64,000 nt of DNA, from the NCBI GenBank assembly GCA_024703915.1, contig CP087969.1:2170001-2234000 (forward strand). Direction: 5' to 3'. Origin of the DNA: Massilia sp. H-1. Lineage in GTDB: Bacteria; Pseudomonadota; Gammaproteobacteria; Burkholderiales; Burkholderiaceae_D. The notes beneath the pieces were generated by a model. The model did no database searches. It saw nothing but the letters and a program-made list of their open reading frames with translations, and had not been told where the DNA came from. A program made the position numbers and the translations under genes. Shown here in pieces: positions 9,862 to 18,944 of this stretch (position 1 is the first letter of the stretch; the number at the start of each line of letters is the position of its first letter).

Positions 9862-11641
9862 TGGACGGCTGCGACTACATCGTCGAAAACGCCAGCGCGG
9901 CCGCGCTGGCGCAGCAGGTGCGCACGCTGGCCCATGCGCGCCGCCCATGTGCGCGCGCTTAGGCCAGGATCCGCATCGGCTCGCCGCAATTCGTGGTCGG
10001 CGGCGGCCGCGAACAGGGCGAGACGGTCAGCGTCTGGCGCCTGGCCAACCTCGCCTTCGCGCTGCGTGCCAATGACGGCGCCGCCATGGCACGGACGCGC
10101 TGCAGCATGCGGCCAGCCGCCACGCGCGCAACAGCACCTGGGCGCTGACGCCGCCCGGCGCGCCCCGCATCGTCCAGCATTTCGGTTTCGACTCGCCCCA
10201 GCAAAGCGTGCTGGCCGCGGTCCTGGTGCTGCGCGCGCTCGGCCATGCCAGCCGGCACGCTGGCCTGGGTGGACCTCGACAGCGGCGCGGCCTCGTCCGC
10301 GCACGCCGCGCCGCAGCCATGCGCGCGGCGCCGGACGCCGACCATTCCCCCATGCGCCACCTGAGCCTGGACGTGGTGGGCCCGCGCGTGCTGCGCCACG
10401 CGGCCGCCCCCTATTCGGGCCTGATCGGGCAGCCGGCCGCCGACCTGGACGCGCCCACGCCAAGCTGCGCGGCGGCCCTGCGTTTCGAAGGCATGCCCGA
10501 CATTATCACGCTGGGACGCGCCCGCACCTACCGCCAGGCGGCGTACGTCGCCGCGCTCGAAGCCTGCGAGCGCCACGCCACCTGAGCGGCGCCCACTATG
10601 CCAGCAGCTGGAAGGCGCGCTACCGCGATATCGACGAAGCCAAGCTCGATCCGCGCAGCACCGGCCTGCATCTGGCCAGCAGCCACGCCACGCCGGGCTT
10701 CGGCTATGTCGCCTTCGACGACGGCCTGGAACTGGACTGGGTGCGCGCACGGGACCTGACGACCGGGGCTAGGCATTGCAGGTGCTTAGCCTGCATGGCG
10801 TACTACGGCGGCACCACCGCAATGCCCGCCAGGCGCCTGGCCTACGACACCTCGAACGGCTGCGCCATCGGCACCTCGCTCGAGGAGGCGAGCCTGCACG
10901 CCCTGCTCGAACTGATCGAACGCGACGCCTTCCTGCTGGCCTGGTACCGTTCCCGCTCCCTGCCCGACATCACGGCGGCGCTGGCACGCCAGCCTAAGCA
11001 CTGCGCTGGACCATCGCCAAGCTCGAACTGCTGACCGGGATGCGCGTGAAGATCCTCGATTCGAGCGCCGAACACGGCATTCCGAGCGTGATCTGCGTGG
11101 CCCTGGGCGACGGCTTCCCGGCCACTGCGCTTTCAGTAGGCTGCGCCTTCAGCCATGCCGAGGCGGCGCTGTCGGCACTGGCCGAGTTGAGCGGACATTG
11201 CCTGTTCCTCAAGCAGCGCGCCGCCGATCCGGCCGTCATCGAACGCGCGCGCCATGTTCGCCGATCCGCTGCTGGTCAGCTCGATGGAAGACCATGGCTA
11301 CCTGAACGCGCTGCCGGAAAGCCGCGAACGGATCGCGGTCATGCTCGGTCAGGCCGCCGAACTGGCGCCAGCCGTCCCCGCCGCGGAGCAGCCGCGCAGC
11401 GTGCGCGCCAGTCTCGACTGGGTGCTCGCGCGCCTGCGCGCGGCCAGCTTGCGGGCGATCGCGGTCGAACAGCGCGTGCCGTCGCTGGAAGGGCCCGGCC
11501 TGGAAGTGCGTCAAGATGATCTGCCCCGGCCTGTTGCCGATGACGTTCGGCCATGTCAACCGCCGTCCCACCCTGGCGCGGATTGGCGACGGCGCCGCCC
11601 TCGCCGCCGCTGCGGCCAGGCCGCCGCACCCATTCATGTAA
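9861..11641 (+). CDS. YcaO-domain azoline-forming cyclodehydratase (TclJ/TbtG-like)
   Basis: ATP-dependent enzyme that turns core cysteines into thiazolines. The YcaO ATP-site motif SNGCAIGTSLEEASLHALLELIERDAFLLAWY lies at about 10855-10950. The C-terminus after repair reads KMICPGLLPMTFGHVNRRPTL... and ends RPPHPFM, close to the proline-rich PxPxP tail of azoline-forming YcaO proteins. The upstream part (VVGPRVLRHAAAPYSGLIGQ, GRARTYRQAAYVAALEACERH) also fits. At least six indels break the frame; scars lie at about 9957, 10768, 10788 and 10993. The start is fixed by the TGATG overlap with the preceding gene, its expected partner. Confidence 0.9.
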
Positions 11642-11653
11642 CAGGCGAACTCC

Positions 11654-13140
11654 ATGATCTCTCACGCCCTCGACGACTTCTCCACCTTCGCCCGCGTCCT
11701 GCACGGCAGGCCGGAAGGCCTCGGCGTGCGGCCGCTGCTTAGCCCCGCGCGCCGTCCCGCGTGCTACCAGCCGGCCCCCCCTGCCACTCGCTGCCGCTGA
11801 GCGGCGCCGGTCTGCCGCCCCTGCTCGCCGATCTGGGCCGCGTGCTGTGGCGTACGCTCGGCTATACCCAGTTGCGCATCGACGCCGCCACCCAGGAAAT
11901 CGCGGCGCGGCGTCCGCTCGCTTCCGGCGGCGCGCGCTATCCGGCCGACCTGAGCATGGTGGTCGCCCCCGGCACGGGCGGCGCGCTGGGCGCCGTGGCC
12001 GGGCGCGTCCTGCACTACGCGCCGCAGTACCACCGGCTGTTCCTCGACACCGATGGCGACGCCGTCACCGCAGCGGCGCTGGGACTTGACGCGCTGGCGC
12101 CCGGCACGCTGCTGCTGGTGGTGCGCATCGACTTTCTGCGCACCTGGGAAAAGTACGGCGACTTCGCCTACCGTCTGAGCGCAGGTCGACACGGGCCTCG
12201 TGACCGGACGTCTGGCCGCGCTGGCCGCGCGCATGGGCGAGCTTGCCATCGATGTCGACTTCGACGGCCCGCAGCTCGACCGGGCATTGGGGCTGGATGA
12301 AGAAACCCAGGCCAGCTACTGTGTGCTGCGCCTGGTGCCGCGCGGGGCGAAGCGGGAGCGCCGTTCGTTCCCGCAGGCGCACGCGCTCGCGCGCGCCGGT
12401 CCTGGCGCGCAGCGAGCGCCTGTCGCGCCGCCTGCGCGAAGCGCACCGGCTGGCGCACGCGCGGCCCCGCGGCCGCGCAGGACGGACCGGCGGCCCCGTT
12501 CCTGGCATTTCGCGACGCGCCCGAGCTAGGCCTGGATCGCCCTGCCCGAGGCGGCCGCCGGTGCCGACACCGAAGAACAGGCGATCGCCGCGCGCACCTC
12601 GCGCGCCCACGCCTTTACCGGTCAGGCGCTGCCCGCCAGCACGCTGCGCGCCTGCCTCGACCGGGTCAGGCACAGCCTGGCGGCGCTGCAGGACGCCAGC
12701 GCGGCGGCGCTGGAACTGCCGCAGCTGCTGGTGTGCTGCCTGAACGTGCAGGGCGTGGCGGCGGGCGCCTACGCGCTGGCCGACGATGGCGCCGCACTGC
12801 GCCTGATCGCGCCCGGCCCCACCGGCGCGGCATTGTCCGAGGGCGCTGCTGCTGCAGTCGCTCGACATCCGGAAATCGGCGTTCGTGCTGCACGTGGTGG
12901 GCCGCACCTGGCAGCGCGACGCGGCGCGCGCGCGCGGGCGGGCGTACCGGATCGCCCAGATGCTGGCCGGCGCCGCGCTGGACGCGGCCACCCTGGCCGT
13001 GAGCGCGCCCGGCGTCAGCGCGCACGCCTATCTGGGCTTCGACGCGGCCCGCCTGGCCGCGCTGTACCGGGCTGGCGCCGGGCAGCACGGTGGGCGCGCA
13101 GCTGTGCGTGGGGGCAACCGCCATGCGGCTGCAGAACTGA
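11654..13140 (+). CDS. SagB-type FMN-dependent azoline dehydrogenase (TclN/TbtE-like)
   Basis: Oxidises thiazolines to thiazoles with FMN. The family hallmarks are LASGGARYPADLSMVV (about 11920-11965) and, after repair, RTWEKYGDFAYRLSAVDTGLVTGRL (12139-12210). The latter corresponds to the Trp-Lys-Tyr-Gly...Tyr-Arg motif of SagB proteins. The length of about 495 residues and a second nitroreductase-like half (AFVLHVVGRTWQRDAARARGRAYRIAQMLAGAAL) match the two-lobed thiopeptide members. Scars lie at about 11740 and 12526. The end GSTVGAQLCVGATAMRLQN at 13140 is inferred from the best-conserved frame. The RBS is weak. Confidence 0.85.
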
Positions 13141-13168
13141 CCCGCAGCCTCGCTTGCGCGGGCGCACA

Positions 13169-14405
13169 ATGATCGCCGTGCTTAGGCCCACGTACCGCGC
13201 GAAACGCGTGCGCGACATCGACATCTACGCCCTCGACGGCGCGCCGGACGAGCATCAGCGTTCGCTCAAGGCCCTGCATCCGGCCGATGGCGCGCGCCTG
13301 TACTGGACACCGCGCAACGGCGGGCACTGGGTGGTCACGCGCAGCGATCTGATCGAACGCGTGCTGACCGACCACACGCATTTCTCGTCGCGCTACGTGA
13401 CCGTGCTTAAGCCTGCCACAATCCCGATCCGCCGATCGCCCCGCTGCAGCTCGATCCGCCCGAGAACGGCAAGTACCGCGCGCTGCTCATCGGCGCCATG
13501 TCGGCCCGCGCGGCGACCAGCCTCGGCACCAGCATCGCGCCGCTGGCGCAAGAGCTGGCCGCCGGTCTGCGTGCGCGCGGCCGCTGCGAGTTCATCGGCC
13601 AGTTCGCGCGCCACCTGCCGATCGCCACCTTCCTTCACATGTGCGGCCTGCCAAGCCCCGCCGACCGCGAGCGGCTGGTGGCGATCGCCGCCCTCCAGCT
13701 GGCCGCGGGGAAGCCTGCGGCCCAGGCCGAAGGCTACCGCCGCATGGGGCAGTATCTGATGCAGCACATCCAGGCGCGCCGCAGCGCCGCCGCGACGATC
13801 TGATCAGCGAACTGATCGCGGCCCGGATCGACGGCGAGCCGCTCGGCGATTACCGCCTGTTCGGTCTGATCAACATGCTGCTCATCGCCGGACTCGACAC
13901 CGTCAGTTCCTCGCTCAGGGGGCGATCGCGCGCTTCCTGGCCGGTCACCCGGAACACCAGGCCCAGCTGCGCGCCAATCCCAAGCTGATCGCGCGCGGTC
14001 GAGGAATTGCTGCGCCGCTTCCCGATGTTTACCGCCGCCCGCGTGGCGACCCGCGATGCGCTGTGCGAAGGCGCGTGGATCAAGGCGGGCGACATGGTGG
14101 TCGCGCCCACCGCCCTGTACGGCCTGGACGACGAACGCTTTCCCCGATCCGCTGACGGTGGACTTCACGCGCAGCGGCGCGCGCCACGCCAGCTTCGGCC
14201 TGGGCGCGCACCAGTGCCCGGGCGCCACCCTGGCGCGGGTCGAACTGCGGGTGTTTCTCGAAACCTGGCTCACGCGCATGCCCCCGTTCGCGCTCGACCC
14301 GGACGCCACCGTGCAGGCTGGGCGCCAGCCCCCGTCGCATCGATGCTCAGCCTGCCACTGGTGTGGCAGGCCGACCAATTCACGTTCAACCATCCAAAGG
14401 AGTGA
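13169..14405 (+). CDS. Cytochrome P450, tailoring enzyme of the thiopeptide cluster
   Basis: Soluble bacterial P450 of about 405 residues. The I-helix is MLLIAGLDTVSSSL (about 13875-13915) with the acid-Thr pair, and the heme loop is FGLGAHQCPGATLARVEL (about 14195-14250) with the cysteine ligand. An ExxR-type segment is VEELLRRFPMFTAAR. There is no N-terminal anchor, so it probably uses ferredoxin, which I do not see nearby. Frameshifts lie at 13180 and 13406 (scars) and near 13790, 13920 and 14150. It follows the dehydrogenase by 28 nt. The target is unknown; oxidation of Val6 or of the Ile-Leu-Pro-Val tail is a guess from other thiopeptides. Confidence 0.85.
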
Positions 14406-14412
14406 GACCCGC

Positions 14413-14692
14413 ATGCCGATTCAAATCCAACTTCCCGGCTCGCTGCGCCGTTTTGCCGACGGCAGCGCCCAGATTTCCGTCGAAGCGGCCAGCGTGGCCG
14501 AGGCGCTCGGCGCGCTCAGTGAGCGCTTCCCGCGCCTGGGCGGACATTTGCTGGCGGCCGACGGCAAGGTCCGGGGCTTCGTCAACGTATTCGTCAACAG
14601 CCGCGATATCCGCCATCTCGACAGCGAGCGCACCGTGCTCGCCAGCGGGGACGTGATCGCGCTGATGCTTACCAGCCATCGCGGGAGGCTGA
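14413..14692 (+). CDS. MoaD/ThiS/CysO-like sulfur carrier protein
   Basis: About 92 residues with the ubiquitin-like carrier fold pattern: MPIQIQLPGSLRRFADG, SVAEALGALSERFP and GFVNVFVNSRDIRHLDS. Read directly, the frame runs into the next gene. With one extra base removed near 14670 (cttaccagcc from ctgccagcc) the protein ends LPAIAGG, the diglycine tail of CysO-type sulfur carriers. The stop is at 14692, and the next ATG follows at 14695. The tail would be adenylated by the next protein and loaded as thiocarboxylate. In this cluster it probably supplies sulfur to the YcaO-TfuA pair. Confidence 0.8.
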
Positions 14693-14694
14693 AC

Positions 14695-15840
14695 ATGACA
14701 TTTCCACCACTGGCGGGAATCGGCAGGGAGCTGGGCCCGCAGGAGCGCCAGTACTACGGACGCCATCTGCTGCTGCCGGAAATCGGCGCCAGCGGCCAGC
14801 GCCGCCTGGCCGCCGCGCGTGCTGATGATCGGCGCCGGCGGGGCCTCGGTTCGCCGCTCGGCCTGTACCTGGCCGCAGCCGGCTGTCGGCACGCTCGGCA
14901 TCGTCGAATTCGACACGGTCGAAGCGAGCAACCTGCACCGCCAGGTCCTGTACGGCGTGGCGCAGATCGGCCAGCCGAAACTGGCCAGCGCCGCAGCAGC
15001 CCTGCGCGGGCTCAATCCCCATATCCAGATTGTCGAGCATGCCGTCCGGCTGGCGCCGGAGAACGCGCTGGCGCTGTTCGAAGGCTACGACCTGGTGGTC
15101 GACGGCACCGACAATTTCCCCACCCGCTATCTGATCAACGACGCTTGCGTGATGCTCGACAAACCCTATGTGCACGCGGCCATCGCCGCCTTCGAGGGCC
15201 AGCTGTCGGTGGTGTGGCCGGGGCGCGGTCCCTGCTACCGCTGCCTGTATCCGGAACCGCCGCCGCCCGGCCTGATGCCTTCCTGCGCCGAAGGCGGCGT
15301 GCTCGGGGTGCTGCCGGGCATCATGGGCTCGCTGCAGGCGAACGAAGTGATCAAGCTGCTCACCGGTGTCGGCGCGCCGCTGGTCGGACGTCTGCTGCAG
15401 TTCGACGCGCTGCAAATGCGGTTCCAGGAATTCAGAAACGCGCCGCCATGCTTAGCTGCGCGGTCTGCGGCGACACCCCGTCCCAGACCGAGCTGATCGA
15501 TTACGCGCAGTTCTGCGGCAGCGCCAGCGCATGGGCGCCGGACGAGGAAATCTCGGCCGCCGAAGTCGAGGCCTTGCTGGCCGGGGACGCGCCGCCCGCG
15601 CTGCTGGACGTGCGCGACGAACACGAGTGGCAGCGCCTGCGCATCGCGGGCGCCTCCCACCTGCCGCTGGCGCGCCTGGCCGAAGCCGGCGCCGCGCTCG
15701 ACGTCCACACGCCGGTCATCTGCTACTGCCAGTCGGGCCTGCGTTCGCGGCGCGCGGCCGCCATCCTGCGCGCGCAGGGCATGCGCAACGTCAGGAGCAT
15801 GCGCGGCGGGATCAACGCATGGAACGGGAGCGTGCTGTGA
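14695..15840 (+). CDS. MoeB/ThiF-type adenylyltransferase with C-terminal rhodanese domain
   Basis: About 380 residues. The N-terminal E1-like domain has the nucleotide motif MIGAGGLGSPLGLYLAAAG (after repair near 14830), then DTVEASNLHRQVLYG and DGTDNFPTRYLINDA. Zinc-binding CxxC pairs are CYRC and CAVCG, the latter after curing the scar at 15450. The C-terminal rhodanese domain has LLDVRDEHEWQRLRIAGASHLPL and the active loop ICYCQSGLRSRRAA. This architecture, as in MoeZ, both activates a carrier protein C-terminus and passes persulfide sulfur to it. It lies 3 nt behind its probable substrate, the MoaD-like protein. Confidence 0.9.
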   Translation: MTFPPLAGIGRELGPQERQYYGRHLLLPEIGASGQRRLAAARADDRRRRGLGSPLGLYLAAAGCRHARHRRIRHGRSEQPAPPGPVRRGADRPAETGQRRSSPARAQSPYPDCRACRPAGAGERAGAVRRLRPGGRRHRQFPHPLSDQRRLRDARQTLCARGHRRLRGPAVGGVAGARSLLPLPVSGTAAARPDAFLRRRRRARGAAGHHGLAAGERSDQAAHRCRRAAGRTSAAVRRAANAVPGIQKRAAMLSCAVCGDTPSQTELIDYAQFCGSASAWAPDEEISAAEVEALLAGDAPPALLDVRDEHEWQRLRIAGASHLPLARLAEAGAALDVHTPVICYCQSGLRSRRAAAILRAQGMRNVRSMRGGINAWNGSVL

Positions 15841-17058
15841 CGCCGATTTCCGTCCACGGCACGCGCACGCCCAAGGGTTTCCGGGACGGCACCGAGCGCA
15901 CCCGCAGCCCGTCCGAAACGCTGGAAGCGAACCGCCGCTTCATGCCGCTGATGGGCATCACGCGGCTGGCCAATATCACCGGACTGGACCGGATCGGCCT
16001 GCCGGTCGTGATCGCCGTGCGTCCCAATTCGCGCGCCCTGGCCACCTCGCAGGGCAAGGGCGCCACGCTCGAGGCGGCCAAGGCGTCGGCCCTGATGGAA
16101 TCGATCGAGACCTGGCACGCCGAGCGCGTCAGCGGGCCGCTCCAGTTCGAGTCGTCACTCGGCGCTGCGCGAACGCGCCAGCGTGCTCGATCCGGCCCTG
16201 CTGACCGTGCGCGCGGATGCCCGCTTCTTTCCCGAACGCGCGATCGCCTGGATCGAAGGACGCGAGCTGTTCTCCGACACCGCCCAGTGGCTGCCTTACG
16301 AGAGCGTGAGCGTGAACACGGTGCGCCAGCCGGGTACCAGTCCGATCTTCCTGGGCAGCAGCAATGGCCTGGCGTCGGGCAATCACCGGATCGAAGCGGT
16401 GCTGCACGCCAGTTGCGAAGTCATCGAACGCGATGCGCTCAGCCTGTGGGAACTGGTGCCCGCGGCGCTGCGCCGCCAGCGCCAGCTGAATCTGGCCAGC
16501 ATCGAGGATCCGGCCCTGGCCGCCCTGCTCGACCTGCTCGACCGCAAGGGCTTCGCGATCGGCGTATGGGACATCACGACCGATGTCGGCATTCCCACCT
16601 ATACCTGCATCCTGGTCGAAGACCCCGCCCACAGCAGCTGGCGCAGCCACCACATGTTCAGCGGCCACGGCACCCACCTGTCGCCGGAAATCGCGCTCTC
16701 GCGCGCCATCCACGAGGCGATCCAGAGCCGGCTGACCGCGATCTCCGGCAGCCGCGACGACTTCCTGTTCGCGGAGTACCGGCGCGCCAGCGATCCGGAC
16801 GACCATGCCCACGTGCTGGCCACCATCCGCGGCACGCCGTGCACCCGCCTGTTTGGCCAGGTGCGCCCGCCGCTGGCGGCCACCTTCGAAGACGATCTCG
16901 GCACCGTCATGGCGTCACTGGCGCGCTGCGGCGTGCGCAGCCTGAACGCGGTCGACCTGACCCGGCCGGAAATCGGCATCCCGGTGGTCAAGGTCGTCAT
17001 CGCGGGCCTGGAGGGACCGCGTCTGCAATCCTATACGCCGGGCCTGCGCGCGCGCTGA
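15837..17058 (+). CDS. YcaO-domain protein paired with TfuA (predicted thioamide synthetase)
   Basis: Second YcaO of the cluster, about 405 residues. N-terminal TRTPKGFRDGTERTRSPSETLEANRRFMPLMGITRLANITGLDRIGLPV is typical of TfuA-associated YcaO proteins. The ATP-site helix is SNGLASGNHRIEAVLHASCEVIERDALSLW (about 16362-16445), followed by GHGTHLSPEIALSRAIHEAIQSRLTAISGSRDD. It lacks the proline-rich tail of the first YcaO and ends SYTPGLRAR. Only one clear indel is seen, near 16160. It overlaps the MoeB stop by 4 nt and is followed by tfuA. YcaO-TfuA pairs install backbone thioamides in known systems, so thioamidation of this thiopeptide is predicted. Confidence 0.9.
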
Positions 17059-17075
17059 CAAAGAAACCTCGCATC

Positions 17076-18429
17076 GTGAGCATTCTCATCTTCCTCGGTC
17101 CCAGCCTCGATCTGGACAGCGCGCGGCCTGTGCGACGCGACCTACCTGCCGCCTGCACGCATGGGCGACATCTACCGCGCCTGCGCCCGGCGTCCGCACG
17201 CCATCGGCCTGATCGACGGCCTGTTCAGAACATACACCGGCGGTGTGGCACAAGGAGATCCTGCATGCGCTCGCGCTCGGGATCCGGGTCTATGGCGGCT
17301 CCAGCATGGGCGCGCTGCGGGCAGCCGAACTGCATCCATTCGGGATGCGCGGTGTGGGGCGCATCTTCGGCGATTTCGCCAGCGGCGTTCTGGAAGACGA
17401 CGACGAGGTGGCATTGATCCATGGACCGGCCGATACGGCGTATGCCTGCCAGTCCGAAGCCATGGCCAATATCCGCTGCGCGCTCGAAGAGGCGGTACTG
17501 GCTTAGCGTGCTTGACGCGCAGCAGGTCCGCCACTGCGTCGCGGCGGCCAAGGCGCTGCACTACCCGGAACGTACTTGGCCGCAGGTATTCCGGCTCGCA
17601 CGGGCGGGCGGCATTGGCATGCCGGCGCCGTGGCGGCGCTGGAGAGCTACATTGCGCGCGAGCGGCCCAACCAGAAACGCGACGACGCCATCGCCACGCT
17701 GACCCTGATCGAGCAGGAACGTGCGGCTTAGGCCCGGGACCGGCGCCCGGGTTCACCTTCGAACACACCAGTTTCTGGGAAACACTGCGTTCGGAATGCG
17801 AACCGGCCGAACCGGATGTCCAGCAACCGGACGTGCGCGCCGACCGGCTTGCCAGCCACGCGCGGCTGTTCGCGACCGCGCCCGCGCCGCAGCGGCACGG
17901 CGCCTTGCTGCTGCACTTGGCGGCGCAGGAAGCGGCGCGTCTGCAGCTGCCCCTGCCCGCCCCCGACAGCATGCTCGATGCGCTGTATGCGCGGCGCGGC
18001 CGCACCACCCCGGCCGAGCGCGCCGCCTGGCTTGCCGAGAACAAGCTCGATGCGCAGGACGCGCTGGAGCTGGCGCGCCTTGAACATCAGCTGCTCGAAT
18101 GCGAGCGGCGCGCGCGCGCGCTGCTGCGCCCCCTCACGCTCAAGGCGCTCAAGCTGGGGGGCACCTACGCCCAAGCCAGGCGGCATGCGGGCGCCAAGTG
18201 GCGCGCCCTCGACAAGAACGCTTTCGACAGCTACACCCAGGCCGACATCGCCCCGCTGGAGCAGGTGCTGGCCTGGTACGGCGAACGGCACGGCGCGCCC
18301 GGCGCCGACCTGGCCGGGTTCGCGGCGCGCCTCGGCTTCGACACGCTGCGCGAACTGATCACCGAGCTCAATGCCGAATACCTGTACCAGCGCATCGACG
18401 CCGATACCGCATCCACCACTTCATTCTGA
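17076..18429 (+). CDS. tfuA: TfuA-like protein, thioamidation partner of YcaO
   Basis: GTG start: VSILIFLGPSLDLDSAR is the TfuA N-terminus. Next come IGLIDGLF, VWHKEILHALALGIRVYGGSSMGALRAAELHPFGMRGVGRIFGDFASGVLEDDDEVALIHGPAD and MANIRCALEEAVL, all diagnostic. The scars at 17502 and 17726 change to GCCGGC and give VLAGVLDAQQVRHC and ERAAGPGPAPGFTFEHTSFWE, joining the pieces into one protein of about 450 residues. The C-terminal half (17760-18429) is helical and acidic, and I know no motif in it. TfuA is thought to help YcaO by recruiting or releasing sulfide. Other indels lie near 17130, 17225 and 17615. Confidence 0.85.
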
Positions 18430-18442
18430 CACGAGGGACCAC

Positions 18443-18934
18443 ATGAAAATCATCGCAAGCAAGCAGTCCAAGAAGGACAAGTACGACACGCTGCGCTGCA
18501 TCCGGCGCGACGGCAGCGAAACGACGGCCCAGATGCCGCGCCAGGGCGTGCTGCCGCACGATCTGATTCACTACGTGGTGGAATCGGCGCTCGGCTACGA
18601 TCACGGCTTTCTGGGCCTGGTGGCCAAGGGCGCGGACATCGGTTTCGCCATGGAGCAGACGCACGACATCGGCAACCGCGAGGTGGCCGACCAGGCCACC
18701 CATGCCGAAGCGATCGTCGAAAGCCTGCAGGCGCAGATCTGGTGCGGCGCCTTCGACGAGAGCGCTTTCATGGACGGCCTGGAAGCGGCCTGCGCGATGC
18801 GCGAGCGGGCCGCGCCCGCCCTCGACGGCCTGGACCTGGAACAAAACCTGTTCGGCGCCGTGATGGAACTGGGCCAGCGCTGGCAGCAGGTTCCGTTCTA
18901 TGGCTCGCTCGAACTGGAAATGAAGAACGTCTGA
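18443..18934 (+). CDS. Conserved protein of unknown function in the thiopeptide operon
   Basis: Intact frame of 163 residues with a GAGGGA box 7 nt before ATG. It begins MKIIASKQSKKDKYDTLRCIRRDGSE, then LPHDLIHYVVESALGYDHGFLGLVAKGADIGF. I recall the His-Asp-Leu...His-Tyr-x-Val-Glu pattern from a widespread bacterial family without assigned function. There is no signal peptide. It lies 13 nt behind tfuA and just before the exporter, so it is very likely co-transcribed. It may be a tailoring or immunity factor, but nothing in the sequence tells which. Confidence 0.8.
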   Translation: MKIIASKQSKKDKYDTLRCIRRDGSETTAQMPRQGVLPHDLIHYVVESALGYDHGFLGLVAKGADIGFAMEQTHDIGNREVADQATHAEAIVESLQAQIWCGAFDESAFMDGLEAACAMRERAAPALDGLDLEQNLFGAVMELGQRWQQVPFYGSLELEMKNV

Positions 18935-18944
18935 GGAGCGCGCC

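Noticed and set aside
8982..10463. Minus-strand ORF of 493 codons opposite the cyclodehydratase genes
   Set aside because: The product is a low-complexity Arg/Ala/Gly chain without motifs; the plus strand carries recognised RiPP proteins.
14056..15840. Apparent P450-MoaD-MoeB fusion of 594 codons
   Set aside because: One extra base near 14670 hides the MoaD diglycine end and its stop; separate genes with the expected ends are more likely.
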